Below, piece by piece: positions 53,731 through 63,499 of a stretch of DNA of 64,000 bases; the first letter of the stretch is position 1; the number at the start of each line of letters is the position of its first letter. Made by a program: the position numbers and the translations under genes. Source of the stretch: Forficula auricularia (taxonomy: Eukaryota > Arthropoda > Insecta > Dermaptera > Forficulidae); assembly GCA_024734495.1 (NCBI GenBank), contig JALMQS010000916.1, forward strand, positions 1,341,183 through 1,405,182. Reading direction: 5' to 3'. The notes beneath the pieces are model-generated. The model did no database searches. It was not told where the DNA came from and worked only from the letters and a program-made list of their open reading frames with translations.

Positions 53731-53979
53731 CTTAAATTGAAAGTTTTTTGCCGAGAGAAGCAGAATTTTTATAAATTGAAGGAGACAATAAAAGAGTGTG
53801 ATTCTGCTGGAATTAGAAATTTTATTTATAACGAGACTATAGTTCCATTCATATATTAATTCCTATGAATAAATTGTTTTAGATTGATGAAGAGGGCAAA
53901 GCTCTCGAAACTATAGTCTAGTTATAAATAAAATTTATAATTCCAGCAAAAGACACACTCTTTTATTGTCTCCTTCAAG
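53731..53979 (+). mobile_element. Penelope foldback retaining hammerhead
   Basis: AAATTGAAAG leader, GCCGAGAGAAGCAGA, inverted arms GAAGGAGACAATAAAAGAGT / complement, and between them a hammerhead motif and CGAGACTATAG scraps that look like a second inverted one. No coding region. No clear duplication. Confidence 0.7.
53884..53918 (+). ncRNA. Minimal hammerhead motif, C3 changed to T
   Basis: TTGATGA instead of CTGATGA, stem II GAGGGC/GCTCTC, GAAAC, TATA loop, GTC. Otherwise identical to the Penelope-type minimal form. The C3 change should weaken or stop cleavage. Confidence 0.6.
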
Positions 53980-53984
53980 AATTG

Positions 53985-55000
53985 TCCATTTGGAGAGAAA
54001 TGATATTATTTTTAATAATCATTTAGAATTCATCGAATCGCCCTCGAAGCTCGACCCTCCGGGCTTGTGCCCTGGCAGGAGGCGTCTCGGTCCAAAAATT
54101 TTATTCCTCTTAAAAAACCACACTCCAAATATATACCTGTAAACTCCTGAAAATACATAGTCTCTTAAAAGTTTCACCTCATTTTCGTCCTGACACAGCT
54201 ACAGAAATGAAGCTCTAGATATGAAACTGGAAGTATTTTTTTTCTATAATCTACAGCATTGTGATATTTTTTGTGTGGAAATAGATTTATTTAAATAAGT
54301 GGGGTCGTGTGAGTAGGAGAATTATATTATATCATTTTTTTAAAATTTGGGATCGATAATTGATATAATGCGCCAAATATTTAAAAGAGATCAGGTGTTG
54401 TTTGTATGACAGGCTGCTCCAGTATTGCCATGAGAAACTCGGGCATGCGTGTCTTAAGTCGTTCAATTTTGTAAAAATCAAAAAATAAGAATAACAAAAT
54501 TTAGATTTTTTAAAAATTATAAAAAAGTGGTAAATTATTAAAAAATAAACAAATAATATATAAAATATAAATCAAATAAGATGTGATTAATTTCTTCTTC
54601 TGTGCGCAAAGAAAAGCGAATTGAATATTTAATTTTTGAGTGGGGAGGGGGGGGGAGGAATAATTATCAATATATTTATTGTTTCTTAATTTAAAATCAA
54701 TTGGAGTCTTTCATTTCAAAATTCGAGTTCAAATTACAATTATATTTCAAATTTGCCGCAAATATACCGACAGTATCAGCAGTCCCTGTCGGCAGCATTA
54801 CGTTAGCGTTGCTGCAAATTAATCTGGGCTATTATCTATATATAATGGTTGATTTAAAAAAAAATCGAAAAATGACTGAAAATTTGATGGAATTTTTTTT
54901 AATTATTATGGAATTTCTTTTGTTAATTTGATAGTACATGGGCTAATTGTATAAAACGTTATAGTGGTCCCCAACTTTTTTGAGTTTAAATGGGGGTGAG
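53985..55000. other. Intron sequence, nothing recognised
   Basis: A 76-codon forward frame (54701-54931) has no recognisable family. G homopolymer near 54642-54656. No exon seen. Confidence 0.4.
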
Positions 55001-55760
55001 GGGGTCCATATAGCTATGGGTTCTGAATAGTTCCAAAAAAAATATGTGATACCCGGAAAAAATATGATAAATGGGGAGAGACAACATGGAACATAAACTT
55101 GTTCTTGTACAGGTTTATTGGTCCGTCTCTTAGAACATCAACACCAACAATTTGCATGAGGGAGGTGAGGGAATGAGAAAACGAAACCTTATTGCACAAA
55201 AGTAGAAAAAATAACCTTATAATTTCCTATGTGAATGTGCGATACTTTATTAATACTAGAAACACCCACAAATATATGATAAATGAAACATAAATAAGCG
55301 CTTAACTTTTTAAAACACGGAGAGAGGGAATGACGGTCCAAATGTAAACTTGGAAAAAAAATATTTTTAATAGTTTTAACACTAAATCTCATAAATCATA
55401 GTCCAGTCTGGCATATTTTTAGAATATCAATATTGTCAACTTCTAAAAACAATAAGGAGGCGTTCACTATATAATTTGAAATTATGTTTTAATTTTACAC
55501 AAGGGTGAGGGAATGATTCGTTTTTTAAGGACGAATTTAAAAATATATTTTGGGACTTTTCCGATTGTCGTGTTTAAACAAAATACACATTTATGTACAG
55601 CCAGTACTTTTATATATGAATAAATAATAAGATAGTAGACAGTTTTAATAAACTTTTCGAATTAGGTGTTTGAATCTATGCGAATTTTGGAGGTTGGGAC
55701 ACAGTGAGGGAATGATTTTTAGGTTTTGATTTGAACATATATTTTTTATTTAATATAAAA
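55000..55760 (+). repeat. Degenerate repeat marked by GAGGGAATGA
   Basis: GAGGGAATGA-like motifs at about 55168, 55327, 55509 and 55705 are spaced 160-195 bases apart, each followed by a T-rich, A-rich stretch. The units between are poorly conserved. Confidence 0.35.
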
Positions 55761-57020
55761 AAGATAAATATGTTTTATAATTTGATACGCCTAGGGATGT
55801 AGTTTCATAAAAAAATATTTGTTACGAAAACTTAGGATTCCATTTCACAGGAATCAACAAGGACATCAATTTCGATTTTTTTTGAGAATCAGTCATATAC
55901 ATTTAAATTATTTGTTTGACATTATATAGCCTTGGGAGGTGAAGAAGTAAACTTCGCTTTGCCTTCTATCTGATAAGAGATTGCTCACTCTAGCCTCTCT
56001 AGGAGACTATATTATCATAAACAGATGTCAATAATGAATAAAATATCGTTCTCTTTAGAGAGACTTTTTCATTTTCATTCTATATGTTTATTCTTCTTCT
56101 TTCAATTCTACAAGAGTACCTACTCTCAATTTTTGATGTGAATATAATCAGGAATATAGAGCAAGAAAATAAATGTAACACTTTGTTTAATTATATTACA
56201 GCACCTAAGAAAATAAAAACACATTTTAAATCATAAATTACATAGGTTCTATAAGATTTCTTCCAGAACTTAAGTGACTTGATTTAAATTTTTAAACCAA
56301 CCCTTCAATTTAACGAAAAAAGTTCTATAAGATCTTATAAAAGAAAGTTCCAGTCGCTAGAATTCAAATGGATTGCTTTCATATATAGTTTTAAATTATT
56401 TTATTAAATATTAAAAAATATAATTATGGTAAAGTCATTTCGATGGTCACATCAGCTTATTTTTCTTCCCCATTATCTGTTCATTTGAGGGATATGTCTC
56501 ATTTAGTTTTTTACACTTTCCCTATATATATTTTTTTATATTTATGACCTCACAAATATTAATATCATAAGCCTATGAATTTCTATTACAAAAGGTGATA
56601 AGTTGTTGGAGCCTCAAGGCTTTATGTAATACACGGACAGATGGACATGACGAAGTTATAAGGGTTCATAGTAATCAAGCCCTTAGGACGTTTGTAATTC
56701 AAAGGGGGGATATTGTTTGCCCCGGCCCCTACACACAAAAATATAGTCTATTTAATTTTGCATTTAACAGTTTCTTGACCCACAAATAATTATATTACAG
56801 CTAAATTAAAAACTTATACTGTTTTCTAGTTGTCTATTCTCTGGTAGAATTACCCCGAAACCACTGGGGTCAAATAACATTTCAATTTATATAAAAAATC
56901 CGTTTATATAAAGTTACAACTTTTTTATTTGAATGTTTAGACGATGAGTTCTTTGCTCTTCAGAGGCACACTCAGGTTTTATTTACGAGAAGGGGGTTAT
57001 TTCTAGGTGATCTACTTTTT
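55761..57020. other. Intron sequence, one repeat end
   Basis: TATGGTAAAGTCATTTCGATGGTCACATCAG near 56424-56455 is an end of the 3000-3575 repeat family (19-base core GGTCACATCAG region conserved). Otherwise nothing recognised. Confidence 0.4.
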
Positions 57021-58690
57021 AACCGACTTTGAAAAAAAGAGGAGGTTATCAATTCAATGGAATGTCTGTTTTTTTTATATGTTTGTTCACTTATTTCTCT
57101 TTACCATGTGGACCGATTTCAATGATTTTTTTGCATTGGGTTCAGTCTAGTACCCGATTGGTCCCGTTTTTTTTTCATTGGTATTGGACCTTTTTTGTTA
57201 TGTATGTTCACGCAAAACTTCATTGCTTATGGACCGATTTCGATGATTCTTCTTTTATTGGAAAGGGGTTACCTTAGGGGTGATCCCATAATAATTTGGT
57301 CAAGTTCTGATGATATGAACAATGACAAAATAACGGAAATATCCAATTCTTATGAGCAAATAATCGAAATTATAATAAATAAAATCTTTTATAAAAAAAA
57401 AACAATCTTAAAACGTTCTAAAACCCGCTAACGTTTCAGAGATGATTTCTCTATTAATTAATTGAATTTTATTATCAATTTCTGAAATGGGGAGTGGAAT
57501 GAGAGAAGAGAGATTGAATGACCAATCGACTTGATTGGGGAATAATGGAATTGAAATAATTATCGGAAAAGAGGTTTTTTTATCTAATTAGATTTTTCCT
57601 CTTATTAAAAACAAGGACTAAAGATGAATAAGGACACTCGATGGTGGAGAAGTTATCTCCGGAATCGAAGCAAAAAATACAATGTATACATTAATTAATG
57701 TAAAATAATTGGTTTAATATCAATTTCTAGATGAATTGAGGACTGGACGAGGAATAATGGAATTTGAATAATTATCGGAAAAGAGGGTTTTTTCTTTAAT
57801 TAGTTTTTTCCTCTTATTAAAAACAAGGACTAAAAGATGATCAAGGACATTCGATGGTGGAGAAGTAATCTCCGGAGTCGAAGCTCAAAAACAATGTATG
57901 CATAAATTCATGTAAAATAAATGGTTTAATAAATTTATCAATTTCTGGATATGAATGGATCTCGGATCGGATAATGGAATTGGAATAATTATCGGAAAAG
58001 AGGTTTTTTTTCTTTAATTAGTTTTTTCCTCTTATTTAAAAACAGGGACTAAAAAGTTGATCAAGGACGGTCGATGGTGGAGAAGCAATCTCCGGAGTCG
58101 AAGCTCAAATACAATGTATACATTAATTCATGTAAAATAATTGGTTTAATAAAATTCAAATTTCTGATTCATTCACCTGACGCTTTCTCTTACGAGATGC
58201 ATGCAAGGTATTATCATAAGTCGCTATTCTTAATATCACTAAAAAGAGAAAAATAAAAATAATTTTTAGAAAAATAAAACTGCACGACTTCAAAAAAATT
58301 AAATGCAACAAATAAAATAATAAGAACTCAAAAATTAAATCAAATACACTAAAAGGTATAAAATAATTATCTTATTTAATTACAACTAAACGACGAAATT
58401 ATTACATGAAATCACTTTTTGAAGTCGGTGCCAAACAAACTATATAAGCGGAGCTTACGCGATGTTGTCTTCATTACCCGCCAAACGTACAAAGTAAGAT
58501 CCATTGAGTGCGATTCATAAAATGTAGGTATATATTTGGCACCGACTTCAAAAAGTGATTTCATGTAATAATTTCATCGTTTAGTTGTAACTAAATAAGA
58601 TAATTATTTTATACCTTTTTGTGCATTTTATTTGATTTTTGAGTTCTTATTATTTTATTTGTTGCATTTAATTTTTTTGAAGTCGGATTT
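57021..58690 (+). repeat. CGACTTC foldback family, copy 5, expanded
   Basis: Starts AACCGACTTTGAAAAAAAGA, ends TTTTTTGAAGTCGG. It is about 500-600 bases longer than the other copies because of the three-unit tandem repeat at 57481-58162. The inverted-repeat half (58290-58690) is well preserved. Confidence 0.75.
57481..58162 (+). repeat. Three ~220-base tandem units inside copy 5
   Basis: Units 57481-57725, 57726-57943 and 57944-58162 each start with TCTG/TCTAG after ATCAATT. Each contains ATAATTATCGGAAAAGAGG, TTTTTCCTCTTAT, CGATGGTGGAGAAG and CTCCGGA-TCGAAGC. The single-copy equivalent is absent from copies 3 and 4 at the same point. Confidence 0.8.
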
Positions 58691-58699
58691 TTTTCTAAA

Positions 58700-59590
58700 A
58701 ATTATAAAAGTTAGAAATCGGATTTTGAAAACAAACAAACAAAATGGTTTTATAGTTCTCAGAGACAAGCCTAGATTCTATTTTTTGGGGTTGAGTTCAA
58801 GAGACATACATACTAGTATATCCCATATCCCAGATTTTTTGTTGCGAAAAAAGTGACGGCGCCTACCTATCCTTGCTTGACAAGCTGAAGAAATCTATTT
58901 TTTTCTTTTTAAATTAATTATGAATTTTTTTAAAAAATAAAATATCAAAATAAAATAGAATCCATTTCAGTGGGGGTGGGGGGGGGGGGAAGCAAATGTA
59001 ATCATATATCTCATGTTCCCACTCGACGGATAGTAATTACTCTTACACTTGATTCAAAAATCAAAAATATTTTTAAATTTAATTGAATATTGTTTTCATA
59101 AAATTTGTATTAGATCAATTTTGTAAATATTTTTTAAATTATAAACTTTGCCTAAGCTTTGCATTTTTGTCTTATATAATTTTATAATTTGTAAAAATAT
59201 AAATTAAATTTTCTCGTTGATGGTGTGTATGGTTTTCAGACTGATAAACTGCAGAACATGAGAATATTGTAACATGGGTACAGCGCAATTCTTGATAAGC
59301 AATTTGTTTCTTCTTGTTTTTTTTAATAAATGAATAAATAAATAATAGAGGCTGGAGGGATTCTTTTACTTGAATAAAAATTTAAATAATTTCACATTTA
59401 ACTTATGAGACGTTTAATCTGATAACAACTCAAAATTCAAGGTGAAAATCACAATAGTCGTGACATCTTTTCTATATAAATATAAATAATAATTACAAGT
59501 AATATAATTCTCCCCACCTGACATCTATTGGCAGAAAGTTATCGTAACAACAAACTCTATTTTCTCTTATAATAATAATAAAGTAACAAA
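58700..59590. other. Intron sequence, nothing recognised
   Basis: G homopolymer run near 58973-58989. No exon or element end seen. Confidence 0.4.
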
Positions 59591-59594
59591 TAGA

Positions 59595-59660
59595 AGTTGA
59601 CTTTTATTTCAACTTTTTATTTTCCCCTTACTGGCCCCTTAGCCAATTCAATTTAAATAA
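59595..59660 (+). repeat. 3' end scrap of the 12.6 kb hammerhead element
   Basis: AGAAGTTGACTTTTATTTCA, TTTTTATTTTCCCCTTACTGG, CCCCTTAGCCAATTCA match 12718-12775 closely. The hammerhead itself is absent here. Confidence 0.55.
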
Positions 59661-60042
59661 TAATAAACGTTTACTTTCCCGTTAACTAGAGTTTCCGATT
59701 TTCAGCAGCAAAAGAAGTAAAGGCCTTAATTACATTTTGAAATGGAATGCATGTTTTCACTCAAGCCGACTCCAGTTCAAATTGACAATTGAAAAATTTG
59801 CAAGAAAACTTCAGCTGAATCTTGTCGAGCAGAGGGAAAATTTGCATGAATGACTTTAAGAGATAAATCGTCATCGAGGTTTTTTTACTTTACCATACAG
59901 GGTATGGTCAAGTATTGTAATTTTATTTTCTAGTAGAAAGCTTTTGGATGGATATGTTCGTTGTCGAGTGTTCAAGTAGGTAATTTGCATGTGAGTAGCG
60001 CAGGTTGAGTTCTGGATCGATTGGTGCTTCGCCATTACTCAC

Positions 60043-60196
60043 TTGCGAACTGTGATGTATGGCAGAAGGAATTCCATCTGTTTCTGGAAGCGCCATGGTT
60101 TGCGTTGGCGGCCGTTGGCGCCGTGGGCCCCCTGCCTCTTGATCGCGCAGACGAACGAGTCGCGCAGAGACTTCCAGCGACTCTTGCATTTGAGCT
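60043..60196 (-). CDS. MADF-BESS gene, exon 2 (second half of MADF)
   Basis: 154 bases between acceptor CTCGTCTGCAG (with a clear pyrimidine tract) and donor GTGAGT. The frame reads LKCKSRWKSLRDSFVCAIKR, then a Gly/Asn-rich insertion and KPWRFQKQMEFLLPYI. CKSRWKSLRDSF is the diagnostic second-helix block of MADF domains (C-x-x-RW-x-LRD-x-F), and W-F...M-FL-P is its last helix. Two bases of the last codon are completed by exon 3. A 232-codon frame across this area is open in a different phase and is not the gene. Confidence 0.9.
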
Positions 60197-60262
60197 CTGC
60201 AGACGAGAGGGTGGTTGGGTGTTAGCGGGCGCCGGATTAAGGTCTGCGATATGGCTACTCGC
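60197..60262 (-). other. GC-AG intron 1 of the MADF-BESS gene
   Basis: 66 bases starting GCGAGT and ending CTGCAG. Splicing here joins KQP to ELKCK in frame, reproducing an uninterrupted MADF domain. No GT donor nearby gives both the right frame and the right sequence. GC-AG introns are a known minor class. Confidence 0.7.
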
Positions 60263-60421
60263 CTGGCTGCTTGAGGGAGCCGGTGACCTGCCGCCAGGCT
60301 GACTCCTTCGCCTCCGAGTCCTTGTAGTCCCTCGAGTTGGTGTCGTAGATGGCGGGAAATTTGACCACCTCGGCAATCAGCTGCTCCTCGAACGTGAGCA
60401 TCTTGTCCCGGCTGGTGTCCG
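60263..60421 (-). CDS. MADF-BESS gene, exon 1 (first half of MADF)
   Basis: The frame reads DKMLTFEEQLIAEVVKFPAI, YDTNSRDYKDSEAKESAWRQ, VTGSLKQP: the N-terminal MADF block (LI-x-x-V-x-x-P-x-(I/L)YD, then a Trp two helix-turns later). The simplest start is the ATG at 60401-60399 (A at -3); the protein is then 297 residues. Alternatively a tiny coding exon at 60657-60645 (MSKE) splices to an acceptor CTGCAG at 60422-60427, adding ADTSRDK before that Met, for 308 residues. Both totals are divisible by three. An upstream in-frame stop excludes a longer unspliced start. The protein is predicted nuclear, DNA-binding. Confidence 0.85.
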
Positions 60422-60429
60422 CTGCAGAA

Positions 60430-60640
60430 TGCGGCGCTGCGTCCGGCAACAGCGCGGCGGCGGCGGCGCCGTCGAGGCCTCTTCTGGGCAGGGGTTTGGC
60501 GCGGCGCCGCGCCGCCGACGCCGACGCCGACGCCAAAGCCGACCCCGAGGGCTATCGACCATCGCTGCCAGCTGCTCCTCCTCCGCCAAGCAGAGCCGCT
60601 CCCGCCCGCTTCGAAATCCACTTCGACGTCCTAAACTTGG
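60430..60640 (-). promoter_or_regulatory. CpG-rich 5' region of the MADF-BESS gene
   Basis: Dense CG dinucleotides and GC-rich triplet-like text (GGCGTCGGCGTCGGCGTCGG) in an otherwise AT-rich window. Likely 5' UTR, first intron or promoter-proximal DNA. All frames are open by composition, which explains many overlapping reading frames. Confidence 0.5.
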
Positions 60641-60644
60641 TTAC

Positions 60645-60657
60645 CTTCCTTCGACAT
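60645..60657 (-). CDS. Possible 13-base first coding exon
   Basis: ATGTCGAAGGAAG followed by donor GTAACC. It would be joined to 60421 in frame. Support is only frame agreement; the implied 223-base intron is very GC-rich, which is unusual here. Confidence 0.3.
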
Positions 60658-60659
60658 CT

Positions 60660-61030
60660 TCACCTTCACCTTCACCTCCAAGTTTCTGCTCTGTCAAATC
60701 CTATTTCAAGAAATGACAGAAAGCTGATTCTCTATTAATTCATTTATGTTTGTGGAATCGTTGTTAGAATCGTTCAGAACAGATTAACTAGGGGAGTGGA
60801 ACTCGGGGAAACTTCAGTCAAGTGGTTTCAGGTTTTATTAGAAGTGAAAGCCTCGAAATCCACTAATCAATTTCCTCTGCTGTCCAAACTACCAATCCAA
60901 GATTATCCCAAAAGGGTGGTCTCCTCGCTGTCATCACTGGATTTAAATGGTTATTCTCTTTTGAATATAGGTCGACATGTTGGCGTTACAGGAAACCATG
61001 GAATTAACATTTCTCTCTCTGTCACACTCA
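60660..61030. other. Upstream region of the MADF-BESS gene
   Basis: Contains an 89-codon forward frame (60796-61065) without recognisable family that runs into a MITE. A (TTCACC)n-like run lies at about 60656-60680. Promoter elements could not be identified. Confidence 0.35.
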
Positions 61031-61032
61031 TA

Positions 61033-61238
61033 GGGCCAGTTGTGTCGGTTGGTAAACTCTTTTAAACGTTGACAAAGGGTAAAACCTTAAAACTCACCTT
61101 GTGCCCAGTGGGATGGCCAATCAGATGACAGGCACTTTCATCTGATTGGCCACCCCCACCCGGCACAGGGTGAATTTTAAGGTTTTACCCTTTGTCAACG
61201 TTTAAAAAGAGTTTGCCAACCGACATACAACTGGATCC
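61033..61238. mobile_element. PIF/Harbinger-type MITE, copy 3
   Basis: Ends GGGCCAGTTGTGTCGGTTGG and CCGACATACAACTGG; internal CCAATCAGATGACA core and TTTACCCTTTGTCAACGTTT arm as in copy 1. The target duplication is eroded. Confidence 0.75.
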
Positions 61239-61239
61239 A

Positions 61240-61940
61240 ATGCAAAGAAAGCTGCGTCTTTGGCCAACTTTACACTGGCCAATACACATTTTGTAGCCTA
61301 AAATTTTAGACCTGTTTCTTGGTATATTTGAGATTTATAAAAATACCCCCAGTTTTCCTCTATCACTTCTAGTTTTTGAGATTCATTAGAAAAATCTCCG
61401 AAAAAGGCGAATGATGTCTATTTGTGAGGCGTATTGATTCAGAACAGCACGATTTGGAATCAAAATATTTAGTTTTTATCAACTCCAATTTACCACATGT
61501 TATTAAGTCAATGGTAAATTCGAATTATAGTAAAAAAAAAACAGCCAAGTGCGAGTCGGGGTTCGAATACCAAGTGGTTTCCATACCTAATATAATAAAT
61601 ATCAAAGTAATAATAATGTTATATAACAGATCCTTATTTAAAATTAGTATTAAAGTTTTTACCTGAGTTTTTTGAGTGGAATTCTCCGTAAAATACCGTG
61701 TAAATATTATACTCTAATTATTTTGAATATTTGAAAAAAAATGATTTTAATTTTTAGTTTCAGTTTATTTAATATAAATCGAATACTCATTGAACTAAAA
61801 ACAGTAAATTTGAAAATGATAGATGAAGCGTTTTCCAATTAACAAAAACTAAATATTTTGACTTTAAGTATTGCAATTATTCTGAATCGATACGCTTTAA
61901 AAGTATAGAAAAATTACCTTTTTCGAAGATTATATCAAAT
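61240..61940. other. Unassigned sequence
   Basis: No gene. An 80-codon forward frame (61424-61666) has no recognisable family. Confidence 0.35.
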
Positions 61941-62326
61941 AGATTAAAAATTCAGTTTATTGGACAAAATTTTTTTATTGAAGTTCTTCTTCAATTTTTG
62001 TACAACGTTTCGTCTCTCTCGAGACTTTTTCAAGTACTCAATTGGTTAGAACAACATTGGTTGAAATAAAGATAAAAATAACTGAGACATAGTAGAATTT
62101 TTTTTCTTTCTAGATTGATACCATAAAACAATATATATGTAGACTTATATTGTTTTATGGTATCAATCTAGAAAGAAAAAATTCTACTATGTCTCAGTTA
62201 TTTTTTATCTTTATTTCAACCAATGTTGTTCTAACCAATTGAGACCGAAAGATCTCGACGAAGACGAAACGATTGTCAAGAGAACTTCAATAAAAAAACT
62301 TGTCCAATAAACTGAATTTTTAATCT
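61941..62326. mobile_element. Hammerhead palindrome with altered core
   Basis: A 386-base inverted repeat from AGATTAAAAATTCAGTTTAT to its complement, with arms sharing ACAACATTGGTTGAAATAAA, ACTGAGACATAGTAGAATTT and CTAGATTGATACCATAAAAC around a short AT centre (about 62135). The left arm holds a hammerhead-like motif on the minus strand; the right arm has a decayed version (GACGAAACGATTG near 62265). Confidence 0.7.
62004..62038 (-). ncRNA. Hammerhead-like motif with U3-A8 pair
   Basis: Minus strand: GTAC, TTGAAAA, stem II GTCTC/GAGAC with a GAGA loop (perfect), GAAACGTT, GTAC. Stem I pairs GTAC with GTAC. The usual C3 and G8, which pair in the active fold, are replaced by U and A, which could also pair. 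Confidence 0.45.
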
Positions 62327-62329
62327 ACT

Positions 62330-62745
62330 AATTATAATGGACATTAATCAACATAAATTAATTAAATGTATCTTTAAAAAAAATAAAGCTGATATTGTCT
62401 ATCCAAATCATTTTCATAATCAGCGCTCCAAATGGCTCCAGGAAAAAGGCATAAAAACCAAGATATCAAGAAAATATTTCAATAATTAAACTTAACAATA
62501 ATTTTTAAACAAATTTATTCCATCATCTACAATTTTAAATCAATCCATCTCATCATTCATAAATTTCAAATTTAAATTTCATGTTTTTCTGTTTTTAAAC
62601 CTGAATAATAGATAAGCTAAAGAAGCTGGAAATTTTTAGTGCTTTTATGTAGTTTTTAGCAAAACCTTGTTGGTCAAAAACCAAAAATATTGATATTACC
62701 TTCTAATTTTTACATTTATATATAACTTAATCTTATAATATATAT
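62330..62745. other. AT-rich sequence, nothing recognised
   Basis: No gene or repeat end that I can support. Confidence 0.4.
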
Positions 62746-62749
62746 ATAA

Positions 62750-63498
62750 AAAGAGAAGGTAATGTTTGCATCTATCAACGCTCAGCTAAACCGCTTAACC
62801 TAGAAAGATGAAATTTGGAGTGTATATTCTTTCAACGATTTATGGGTGTGATAAGAAGGTATTTTTTAAATTCTAACCCTAAAGGGGGGAAAGGGCCCCA
62901 AAATGTGTTTTTCAGAGTTTTTCAAGATCTCTTAAACCAGAAAATATATTGATATGGATTTAGTTTAGAAAGGTGAAGCATTCAAATACAAAAAACATAT
63001 TTTAAGTATTTTGCTAAATTTGAATCCCCGAAAGTGAGATATAGTCATTTTAGGGTAAATTTTTGAAATTTTTAAAGTGCATCTCATCTCCTTAAGTTTT
63101 CAAGATTTAGCATTAAAATTTGGTACATGGGTTTATTAATGCTAGATCTCGTGAAATTTTTTTTATTTTTTTGAAATTTGACCTCTGAAATTAAAAATGG
63201 GGAATTTTTGATTATGTGGTCTAAAATACAAAAGGCTTCGTTCGTATCTTTCTTGCCCTTGGACCAAAATCAACCAATTTTGTATACTTAATCTGTGGGT
63301 AGGGGCGCGGAGTGCGGGTTCGGGGGTGGAATTCAGGGGTGGGGGTGCATGGGGCCCGGGGTGGGAGTGGAATGGAGTGAAGAGTGCGAAGTGGGGTGCA
63401 GGGTAGGTGCAGAAGTGGATTGGGTTTGGGGTGCGGGGTCCAGGGGGCGTATCCCTGGCTAGCGGAGACGTCCGCAGAAAGCGGGCTTCTCAGCTAGT
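62750..63498 (+). mobile_element. Helitron-like non-autonomous element
   Basis: A head of the AGAGAAGGTAATGTTTGCAT type, repeated phrases (AAACCGCTTAACCTAGAAAG, AAATTTGGAGTGTATATT), a G-rich tract at 63295-63450, a hairpin GCGGA-GACG-TCCGC (63462-63475) and a CTAG-T end (63494-63498) about 19 bases later. Hairpin plus CTRR fits a Helitron 3' end. The 5' limit is uncertain. Non-coding. Confidence 0.5.
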
Positions 63499-63499
63499 A

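Noticed and set aside
59923..60621. 232-codon minus-strand frame, the longest in the window
   Set aside because: Out of frame with the MADF domain; it crosses a splice donor and acceptor that restore the true domain. Open only because the region is GC-rich.
60349..60738. Several overlapping plus-strand frames near the CpG-rich region
   Set aside because: Ala/Arg/Pro-rich shadows with no domain; the opposite strand carries the gene.
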